Under the pieces are notes generated by a model, which worked only from the letters and a program-made list of their open reading frames with translations, was not told the DNA's origin and searched no databases. Below, one piece after another: positions 1 to 4,983 of a stretch of 5,327 bases of DNA; within the stretch, counting starts at the first letter, position 1; the number at the start of each line of letters is the position of its first letter. Made by a program: the position numbers and the translations under genes. Source of the DNA: JAABYT01 sp041581935 (GTDB lineage Bacteria > Pseudomonadota > Gammaproteobacteria > HK1); NCBI GenBank assembly GCA_041581935.1, contig JBFICP010000237.1, forward strand, positions 1-5,327, written 5' to 3'.

Positions 1-183
1 GACGGCATCGCCGGCATCGAAGATCTCATTGCCTTCTTTTCGGCGTTGCCGAATCCGGACAAGCAGTTCGCCGTGATGCCTGGGATCTCACACGCGAGCT
101 TTCAGCAGAAGAACTACATGCTCGTTTATCATATTTTGCATGCATTCTTCAGCCAGCCGAATCCGGTTTATAGTGGCGGCTGA
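1..183 (+). CDS. Alpha/beta hydrolase, C-terminal fragment (5' end outside window)
   Basis: The frame is open from the first base and ends with TGA at 181-183, giving the last 60 residues of a protein. The fragment reads DGIAGIEDLIAFFSALP, then PDKQF, then MPGISHAS followed by FQQKN. This is the pattern of the end of an alpha/beta hydrolase fold: the catalytic acid loop (the Asp at visible residue 1 is the likely acid), a helix, a beta strand, and then the catalytic histidine loop with His31 as the probable triad His, followed by the last helix. The nucleophile elbow (GxSxG) is outside the window, so substrate and subfamily cannot be decided; esterase, lipase-like or peptidase roles are all open. 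It converges on the MscS gene. A tiny GCGG-GAAA-CCGC hairpin begins right after the stop (184-195). The family call is fairly sure; the function is unknown. Confidence 0.72.
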   Translation, partial: DGIAGIEDLIAFFSALPNPDKQFAVMPGISHASFQQKNYMLVYHILHAFFSQPNPVYSGG

Positions 184-384
184 GCGGGAAACCGCAAACT
201 TCGCCTACCGATCCCGCGCGGCGCGGACGGGCGGGTTGTGTCGTCACACGGTTCTCGGAATCCGTTCTCGACTCGATGCCTTATCGTTCCGACTCGTCAA
301 TCACAGTCTTCCATCGGCCATCACGATGCTCACCGCGCGATCGTGACCGGCGCACCGCTCTGTCACGACGCCTGACCCGCGCCA
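184..384. other. Non-coding gap between convergent genes
   Basis: About 200 bases between the hydrolase stop and the MscS stop. No reading frame here looks like a protein; the frame 140-346 overlaps the hydrolase end and has a random, Arg/Ser-rich translation. The stretch holds a 4-bp stem with a GAAA tetraloop at 184-195 and a 7-bp inverted repeat at 321-346. Neither is followed by a T-tract on either strand, so canonical intrinsic terminators are not visible. Confidence 0.6.
321..346. repeat. 7-bp inverted repeat between convergent genes, possible weak terminator
   Basis: TCACGAT at 321-327 is the exact reverse complement of ATCGTGA at 340-346, with a 12-base GC-rich loop. It lies between two convergent genes, where a two-way transcription end is expected, about 40 bases downstream of the MscS stop on the minus strand. 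There is no U-tract, so a terminator role is only a guess; a seven-base match can also arise by chance in 200 bases. Confidence 0.25.
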
Positions 385-2760
385 TCACCCACGGTCGTCC
401 GTCTTAGGGGTTTTACCCTTGGGATCCTCCGCCTCCAGCGCGGCCGCACCCGCCATGGCGAGCGCCGGCGTCGCCGCCTCGACGATGACGCGTTTCGGTG
501 CGAATTGAATCCCATTCTCCTCGAACGCCTTTTGGATGCGCGTGAATGCCTCGCGACGCACGTAGAACTGCTGACCCGGCATGGCCGTGAACTTGCAGCG
601 GATGATCAGCGCCGAGTCGTCCATCCGATTGACCCCCTGGGATTTCAGCGGCGTCAACATGAGCGGCGCCAGCTCCTCGTCGGCCTCCATGGCTTTGCCC
701 ACGTTCTTGATGATCTTTCGCACCTTGTCGATGTCGGTCTCGAAGGGCAGACGAAGCTCGAACTTCATGATTGCCCAGTCGCGACTGTAATTCGTGAGGT
801 GCCGGATCTCGCCGAACGGTATGGTGTGCAGTGGTCCGTTGTGATGGCGCAGCCTGAGCGAGCGAATCGAGATCGCCTCGACCACGCCGCGAATCTCGCC
901 GATTTCCACGTATTCGCCCATACGAAATGCGTCGTCGAGCAGAAAGAAAATGCCCGAGACGATATCGCGTACCAGTGCCTGGGCACCGAAACCGATGGCA
1001 ATGCCGACAACGCCGGCGCCGGCAATGAGTGGTCCGATATTGACCCCCAGCGATGACAGCACTATCAGCACACCCATGATCAGCAACGTAATCAGAATGA
1101 ACTTACGAAACAGCGGTAACAGCGTCTGCATGCGCGTCTTGCCGGCCCCGCCGACTTCAGTTTCGCCTCCCAGGCCACTGGCATTCTCGGATTCTTCCTC
1201 CGAATCCAGGTGATAAGAGACCGCTGCTTTGACCAGGCTCCACACGGCGTACGCCAGCAGCGCCGTGACGATGATGTCGAAGAACGCCCGGCCGATGCGT
1301 TCACCTGCCATGGACCTGGCAAAGGCACCAGGCTCGATACCCCACACACCGAGCACCAAGAGGACGGCGATGAGTGCGAGCAGGATGCGAAGATTCTTCA
1401 GCACCACGGCCTGAATCTCACGGCCGCCGGCCTGCCTCGACCGCTCCTCTGCCTCGCTGGCGGGCGCCAGGGTGAGCCGGGATTGCTCGCCCTGCGCATC
1501 GCCCTGCTCCCGGTCGGGTTGGAAGAGCCTCGCCACGACCCGTCTGAGACCGAGATCGGCGAGTGGCAGCACCATCAGCAGCGCCAGGGTCTTGATACCC
1601 GCGTAGTCGGTTGTCAGTCCCCGCACGCCGAGCCTGCCGACGGCGATAACGTAGAGGATCAGCACCGCGGTGATGGCGATGATGTGCCAGTGCGCGGCCA
1701 TGGATTCGACAAAACCGCCGTCGCCGGCCGGGTTGTGCGCGCCCCCGCCACGGATGATGGCCGCATAGGGGTACCGGGCCTCCCAGATCATGAAGATCAG
1801 CGCCACCACGATCGCGCTAATCACGATAAGCTCCACGAGCTCTGCCACGCGAAGCTCGATGGCATATGCGTTCAGGGACTGGGCGACGAAAAAGTGGACC
1901 ACGAGAAGTCCGGCGAGCACCAGAAGGCGCAAACGAAGCGCCCACACGGCGCCGTCGTCCAGGGTCACCAGGCGAAGGCCGGGTGCGCGCGGAGCGAGCA
2001 CCACGTCCATCAAGATGGCGATGGCACGAATGATGACCACTGCCGAGAGCAGCATGATGTAGAGCGGCTCCGCCCCGTCATTGTCCCAAACCGCGACGCA
2101 CATGACGCCGAAGGCGGCGACGCCGAAGACCAGCAGGGCCAGATACCTCATGAGCGCCCGCGCGACTCCGGTACCGAGACGTGCGATCAGGCCCTCCGGT
2201 GCCCGCTCGGGCGATGACACGGTGCCGATGCCGGTGACACGGCGCAGAGCGATTTCCGCTACCCAGCCGACGACGAACATGAGCACGATCCCCACCACGA
2301 CGCTCCACGAAGAGACGGTCCCTGCCAGGGTCACCTGGGTCCAAATCTCACCTGGCAGGGCCGAAAGTGCGCCCCACGATCCCAGAACCCGGGCGAGCTG
2401 CAGCCTGGCCGTCTCCGCCATGTCGTGGATCTGCTTTATGGTGTCCGCATCCTCGCTTCGGGCCCCAGCGCCCGAATCCACCGCCACCTTGTCCAGCTGA
2501 CGGATGAGCAGCGCGCGCACCTGGTCGTCGGAGAGCTTCGAGAGCAGATCCCGGACCTGCTCCCGGGTCAGTCTCTCGGGGAGCTCGACGCTTTCTGCGG
2601 CGGCGGGCTCCGCACCGGCGGAGACGCCGGGAACGGCGGCCGCCACGCTCCCTGGCGTCGCCACCGAGATTGAGACCGCCAGGAGGCAGGCGAGCGCCGT
2701 AGGGAATCGCATGGGCATTCTCGTCGTTATCGAGACACGGGCACGCAGGTTAGCCCGCAT
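385..2760 (-). CDS. Large MscS-family mechanosensitive ion channel (YbiO-like architecture)
   Basis: Membrane channel that by family opens under membrane tension to release solutes during osmotic downshock. Residues 17-42 form a signal peptide (MRFP, hydrophobic core, small residues to AAA). A periplasmic segment follows, with two tandem 12-residue units at 64-75 and 76-87 (LTREQVRDLLSK / LSDDQVRALLIR). About ten membrane spans then lie near 150-172, 203-225, 233-256, 275-293, 305-325, 357-377, 387-402, 455-475, 490-512 and 550-572. The pore helix and channel domain start near 573 (GPLIAGAGVVGIAIGFGAQA), then FRMGEYVEIGEIRGVVE, IPFGEI and TNYSRDW, with the alpha/beta vestibule to about 760 and a short Ala-rich tail. 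At 791 aa it is far longer than minimal MscS (about 286 aa) and near YbiO (741 aa). Start: the ATG at 2758-2760 has no Shine-Dalgarno; Met17 (2710-2712) has GAGA six bases upstream and begins the signal peptide directly, so it may be the true start (775 aa). Single gene, divergent from the next unit. Very sure of family, not of the exact paralogue. Confidence 0.93.
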   Translation of the reverse strand: MRANLRARVSITTRMPMRFPTALACLLAVSISVATPGSVAAAVPGVSAGAEPAAAESVELPERLTREQVRDLLSKLSDDQVRALLIRQLDKVAVDSGAGARSEDADTIKQIHDMAETARLQLARVLGSWGALSALPGEIWTQVTLAGTVSSWSVVVGIVLMFVVGWVAEIALRRVTGIGTVSSPERAPEGLIARLGTGVARALMRYLALLVFGVAAFGVMCVAVWDNDGAEPLYIMLLSAVVIIRAIAILMDVVLAPRAPGLRLVTLDDGAVWALRLRLLVLAGLLVVHFFVAQSLNAYAIELRVAELVELIVISAIVVALIFMIWEARYPYAAIIRGGGAHNPAGDGGFVESMAAHWHIIAITAVLILYVIAVGRLGVRGLTTDYAGIKTLALLMVLPLADLGLRRVVARLFQPDREQGDAQGEQSRLTLAPASEAEERSRQAGGREIQAVVLKNLRILLALIAVLLVLGVWGIEPGAFARSMAGERIGRAFFDIIVTALLAYAVWSLVKAAVSYHLDSEEESENASGLGGETEVGGAGKTRMQTLLPLFRKFILITLLIMGVLIVLSSLGVNIGPLIAGAGVVGIAIGFGAQALVRDIVSGIFFLLDDAFRMGEYVEIGEIRGVVEAISIRSLRLRHHNGPLHTIPFGEIRHLTNYSRDWAIMKFELRLPFETDIDKVRKIIKNVGKAMEADEELAPLMLTPLKSQGVNRMDDSALIIRCKFTAMPGQQFYVRREAFTRIQKAFEENGIQFAPKRVIVEAATPALAMAGAAALEAEDPKGKTPKTDDRG

Positions 2761-2913
2761 GGGCGCGCGATATCAAACGGCTTTGAGAAACGTCGCAACC
2801 GCAATTGGAACCCGACGTCGCCGCAGACTGACGTCTTCGTCGGCCCGGATGTTCACGAGCGATTCGCGCACATCATCGAGCCCATGATTGCGTGGTATTC
2901 GGACAGGTTTCCG

Positions 2914-2937
2914 GTGCGCATCGCAGTGCGCATCGGC
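2914..2937. repeat. Short 12-bp tandem duplication
   Basis: GTGCGCATCGCA at 2914-2925 is followed directly by GTGCGCATCGGC at 2926-2937. The first ten bases are identical, with differences only at the last two. It sits exactly where the protein-like plus-strand frame stops making sense, so it could be a slippage scar. It is too short to be more than suggestive. Confidence 0.4.
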
Positions 2938-3096
2938 TCAGCCTGTTCCAGGCGCGCATCACCGGCGACCGCCCGGTGCTCTGCGGCTGCGGTGGTCGTG
3001 TTGGCTGACAGACCGTCATGCCCGGCTGTTTTACCCGAAATCCCGAGGATCGCATGCAAGCATTGTCACAGCGCGAGGTCATGGAATCCCGCCATT

Positions 3097-3125
3097 CTTT
3101 CATTTTATATATATCGGTATATACT
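3097..3125 (+). promoter_or_regulatory. Putative promoter of the nucleotidyltransferase/RHH unit
   Basis: TATACT at 3120-3125 matches the sigma-70 -10 consensus at five of six bases. Seventeen bases upstream, CTTTCA (3097-3102) is a poor three-of-six match to TTGACA. A start of transcription six to eight bases downstream would fall at about 3131-3133, on top of the GTG codon at 3132. The surrounding 30 bases are strikingly AT-rich in an otherwise GC-rich window. Inferred from sequence only. Confidence 0.45.
3108..3123. promoter_or_regulatory. AT-rich palindrome overlapping the -10 box, putative operator
   Basis: TATATA at 3108-3113 and TATATA at 3118-3123 are arranged symmetrically around a CG centre (3115-3116), with one mismatched pair next to the centre. 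The right arm contains most of the TATACT -10 element. A protein bound here would block RNA polymerase. RHH antitoxins typically bind short palindromes in their own promoters, and an RHH gene is the second gene of this unit, so autoregulation is the natural hypothesis. TATATA is self-complementary, which makes chance symmetry in AT-rich DNA fairly likely. Confidence 0.4.
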
Positions 3126-3131
3126 TTTGAT

Positions 3132-3593
3132 GTGTTTATCCAGGAAGTCATCCGCGCGCTCGGCAAGCATCGCGTGAAGTACGTGCTGGTTGGGGGATAT
3201 GCCGTTGCTCTGCAAGGGGCCGTGCGAGGGACGGTCGATATCGATATCGCAATCGCCCTCAATCGCGCGACATTCAAACGCGCCGAGACGGCCCTCGAGG
3301 AGATTGGGCTCGAGTCTCGGCTGCCTGTCACCGCCGAAGAAGTTTTCTCATTTCGCGAGGAATACATTCAAAAGCGAAATCTCAAAACCTGGTCTTTCGC
3401 AAACCCGCGCAATCCTCTCGAGGCCGTCGATATTCTCATTACTGAGGACGCAACCAGGATCGACGCTGCCAGCAAGCGAGCTTTCGGCATCACCATCAAA
3501 GTGGCCGAAATCGCCGATCTGATTGCTATCAAGAAAAAGTCCGGGCGGGCACAGGATCTGGAAGACATCAAAGCATTGAGGAAGCTGCAATGA
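3132..3593 (+). CDS. Minimal nucleotidyltransferase, putative toxin or defence-module enzyme
   Basis: A 153-residue protein of the DNA polymerase beta-like nucleotidyltransferase superfamily, the fold shared by AbiEii/AbiGii toxins and the small DUF6036-type enzymes. From the GTG start it shows the glycine pair in VLVGGYAVALQ (Gly21-Gly22), then GTVDIDIAIA with catalytic carboxylates Asp36 and Asp38, thirteen residues after the glycines as expected. A third carboxylate is Asp100 in EAVDILI, and the C-terminal signature SGRAQDLEDIKALRKL is at 137-152. The active site looks complete. The protein is about half the length of AbiEii, and its GG differs from the GS of MntA-type enzymes. Start: GTG 3132 puts the glycines at the usual distance from the N-terminus but has no Shine-Dalgarno. 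In-frame ATG 3054 (179 aa) has GAGGA at 3045-3049, and ATG 3018 and 3081 are further options, but these extensions translate the promoter-like AT tract. It overlaps the RHH gene by ATGA. By analogy it would transfer a nucleotide to RNA or protein; the substrate is unknown. Confidence 0.8.
   Translation: MFIQEVIRALGKHRVKYVLVGGYAVALQGAVRGTVDIDIAIALNRATFKRAETALEEIGLESRLPVTAEEVFSFREEYIQKRNLKTWSFANPRNPLEAVDILITEDATRIDAASKRAFGITIKVAEIADLIAIKKKSGRAQDLEDIKALRKLQ
3578..3584 (+). promoter_or_regulatory. Shine-Dalgarno of the RHH gene
   Basis: GAGGAAG lies inside the last codons of the nucleotidyltransferase gene, with GAGGA ending seven bases before the ATG at 3590. It fixes the RHH start and gives the second gene a much better ribosome site than the first. 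That fits a need for excess of an antitoxin over a toxin. Confidence 0.65.
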
Positions 3594-3835
3594 GGCCGAT
3601 TCAATACTTCAGTGACGAGTATCTCGAGCAGTGCAAAAAGGCGACTCCGGAAGCAATCCTCGAGTTTCTGGAAAGCTTCAGACTGATGAACGACACATCC
3701 GCGAAGTCGAAGCTGATAAGCATCAAGATATCCCGGCCTCTTCTCGAGAGTTTCCGACGCAAGTGCGAGATCGAGCAGGTCAAATATCAGACGAAAATCA
3801 AAATGCTGATGGAGCAGTGGCTGAAAGATTCCTGA
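3590..3835 (+). CDS. Ribbon-helix-helix (CopG-like) protein, putative antitoxin/autorepressor
   Basis: An 81-residue protein. The N-terminal half (QYFSDEYLEQCKKATPEAIL, then EFLESF) is predicted helical and acidic and is a likely partner-binding arm. The C-terminal half has the RHH layout: strand KLISIKIS at 41-48, helix A from about 49 to 63 (RPLLESFRRKCEIEQ), a turn, and helix B at 65-78 (KYQTKIKMLMEQWL). The KYQTKIK..M..WL pattern resembles CopG-type antitoxins of type II systems, where the strand pairs in a dimer and reads the DNA major groove. The ATG overlaps the stop of the nucleotidyltransferase gene (ATGA, 3590-3593), so translation is probably coupled. The palindrome at 3108-3123 is a candidate binding site. 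GC content is visibly below that of the flanking genes, suggesting acquisition. RHH fold fairly sure; antitoxin role inferred from partner and order. Confidence 0.76.
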   Translation: MRPIQYFSDEYLEQCKKATPEAILEFLESFRLMNDTSAKSKLISIKISRPLLESFRRKCEIEQVKYQTKIKMLMEQWLKDS

Positions 3836-3838
3836 TCG

Positions 3839-3900
3839 CGTACGGGTTCGGCCAACGGACTCGTCGCTTGCCTATCTCAGTTGCCGAGCGACCCGCTACG
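3839..3900. repeat. Imperfect inverted repeat just after the RHH gene
   Basis: The 12 bases at 3839-3850 (CGTACGGGTTCG) pair with 3889-3900 (CGACCCGCTACG) through 11 base pairs, with one single-base bulge on each side. A competing stem joins GTCGCTTG (3863-3870) to CGAGCGAC (3885-3892) with one G-T pair. It begins three bases after the RHH stop, where the transcript of the two-gene unit should end or be stabilised. No T-tract follows, so a Rho-dependent end or an mRNA-protecting stem is as likely as an intrinsic terminator. Confidence 0.35.
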
Positions 3901-3912
3901 TGGGTGTGTCTT

Positions 3913-3928
3913 CCCGGCGAAGGCCGGG
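3913..3928 (-). terminator. GC-rich hairpin downstream of the TPM gene, possible terminator or repeat unit
   Basis: CCCGGC (3913-3918) and GCCGGG (3923-3928) form a perfect six-pair GC stem with a four-base loop. On the minus strand it starts five bases after the TPM stop codon. No T-run follows on either strand, so it is not a textbook intrinsic terminator. The wording TTCCCGGCGAAGGCCGGG also resembles the common intergenic hairpin repeats (TTCCCGCGAAGGCGGG type) of many proteobacteria. Confidence 0.4.
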
Positions 3929-3933
3929 CGAAC

Positions 3934-4983
3934 TCAGCGCGGAAACCCGTGCGCATCCAGGGTCCAATCCTTGAAGGCGAACAGGTAGGGATGCTGCACG
4001 CTCTGCTCGAATCGCCAGGCATTGCTGCGACCGAATCGAATGGCTTTTTGCATCATGGTGAGGTCGAGGCGCCACCGACCGTCTTCGAATTCGAAAAACC
4101 ACGGTGAACACTGTCTGTCTTTGACCGGATAGCGGATCACGGCGTAGCTTCCCGAACGATCGTAGCGCACCGGCTCCGCGGCACACTGCCGGTACGTTCG
4201 AATCACATTATCCATTTGCGCAGGCGTCACGAGCCAGTTTTGAAGCATCTTACGTGTTTGCACCGTATAGATACCCGAGTTCGGATTTGCGTTGCGCGTC
4301 CTCATCGACCGGAAGTATTCGGCGAGCGTGGCCTCGGGGCTTGCCTGCGCAGCGACGGCGCCACCGCTGCGATAGCTCTCGTCAGCACCTGCCGCGAGCT
4401 TCGCTTTTGTCGTGGCGCCACCACCGGCGGTTCCCGCCGCCCAGCTCTCGTTTTCATACCCCGCATTCGCCTTGGCGTTCTGCACGCGCGTCACGATCAG
4501 CTCGGTGGTGGCAAGGATGCCGTCCGCGACGCGCCCGGTACGAAAGAACGGTACCATCTGGCGGTGTTGAACGTAGGCGATGAATGCGTCTGGAAACACG
4601 CCTTCCAGCGATTGGCCGACCTCCAAACGAACCAGATCCTGCCGCGGGTCTATTAAAAGCAGCAGACCACGCCCGGACGCGCTTTGCTCAGCCACGCGCA
4701 GCTCATCGAATAGACGCACGGCCAGGGTATTGATGTCCGCGCTGTCATTCGTGGTCTGCACACGATAGTCGATATCATGGTCCAGCAGTAAATAGGCGTG
4801 GTAGTCGGCAACCCGGGTCCGTTGCTCTTCGGTCATCAGTTCTGCGGCATCGCGCACGCCGCCGGCGTCTTCGTCATCGGTGATGTCGTACGCGCGCCAG
4901 GCGCGCCAAGACAAAGCGAGTATCACCAGAACCAGTGCGATCAGCGCTGTCGAGAGCTTAATCGAGGCCCAGCGGCTTCGCAT
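3934..4983 (-). CDS. TPM-domain envelope protein with an extra C-terminal region
   Basis: A 349-residue protein. Residues 9-26 are a single hydrophobic span after a basic N-terminus, best read as a signal anchor placing the rest outside the cytoplasm. Residues about 43-168 match the TPM fold (TLP18.3/Psb32/MOLO-1): TEEQRTRVADYHAYLL, DIDYRVQTTND, GRGLLLLIDPRQDLVRLEVG, SLEGVFPDAF and the helix FFRTGRVADGILATTELIV. Then come a low-complexity Ala/Gly linker (about 170-215) and a C-terminal region of about 130 residues with Cys267 and Cys292 and the motif PWFFEFEDGRWRLD, which recalls NTF2-like folds. Many bacterial TPM proteins instead end in a membrane span and Gly-rich tail. Start: ATG at 4981-4983 has GAGGG eight bases upstream; longer in-frame starts lie inside LemA and give an unlikely Arg/Ser-rich leader. 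It overlaps the LemA stop by 26 bases, so the two form an operon. Function in this pair is unknown. Confidence 0.82.
   Translation of the reverse strand: MRSRWASIKLSTALIALVLVILALSWRAWRAYDITDDEDAGGVRDAAELMTEEQRTRVADYHAYLLLDHDIDYRVQTTNDSADINTLAVRLFDELRVAEQSASGRGLLLLIDPRQDLVRLEVGQSLEGVFPDAFIAYVQHRQMVPFFRTGRVADGILATTELIVTRVQNAKANAGYENESWAAGTAGGGATTKAKLAAGADESYRSGGAVAAQASPEATLAEYFRSMRTRNANPNSGIYTVQTRKMLQNWLVTPAQMDNVIRTYRQCAAEPVRYDRSGSYAVIRYPVKDRQCSPWFFEFEDGRWRLDLTMMQKAIRFGRSNAWRFEQSVQHPYLFAFKDWTLDAHGFPR

Larger units (their letters stand above)
2761..3131. other. 371-base gap upstream of MscS gene and nucleotidyltransferase module
   Basis: Must contain the promoter of the minus-strand MscS gene; I see only a weak candidate, minus-strand TTGCGA with a TGATAT about 17 bases on, and do not call it. 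Two GACGTC palindromes lie at 2814-2819 and 2830-2835. A plus-strand frame from about 2773 reads like protein (PQTDVFVGPDVHERFAHIIE, then PMIAWYSDRF). It loses sense near 2914, where another frame continues as SLFQARITGDRPVLCGCG to a stop at 3006-3008, so this may be a decayed gene fragment. The last 30 bases turn sharply AT-rich and hold the promoter and palindrome listed separately. In-frame ATGs for the nucleotidyltransferase at 3018, 3054 and 3081 also fall here. Confidence 0.5.

Noticed and set aside
406..419. AGGG-GTTTTA-CCCT hairpin
   Set aside because: Only four pairs, and it lies inside the last codons of the MscS gene; not a terminator.
505..1056. 183-codon plus-strand open frame opposite the MscS channel domain
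   Set aside because: Antisense to the most conserved part of the channel gene, with no recognisable motif; a shadow frame.
1210..2217. 335-codon plus-strand open frame opposite the MscS gene
   Set aside because: It lies wholly antisense to a clearly identified channel gene; its translation is rich in His, Asp, Gly and Arg with no membrane or domain pattern, as expected of a shadow frame in GC-rich DNA.
2814..2835. Two GACGTC palindromes 16 bases apart as an operator
   Set aside because: Six-base palindromes of this composition are common in GC-rich DNA, and no regulator or promoter position ties them to a function.
2873..3367. 164-codon minus-strand open frame crossing the NTase promoter and gene
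   Set aside because: Ser/Arg/Thr-rich translation without domain signs, and it runs antisense through the nucleotidyltransferase active-site codons.
3132..3835. Classic AbiE or MntA/HepT system
   Set aside because: The enzyme is about half the size of AbiEii and carries GG rather than GS; the partner has an RHH layout, not the winged helix of AbiEi or the RxxxxxH HEPN motif of HepT.
3631..4107. 158-codon plus-strand open frame spanning the RHH gene end and the TPM gene end
   Set aside because: Overlaps two better-supported genes in other frames and reads through their hairpin-rich gap; no domain pattern.
4216..4656. 146-codon plus-strand open frame opposite the TPM gene
   Set aside because: Antisense to the TPM coding region, with Arg/Cys/His-rich shadow composition.
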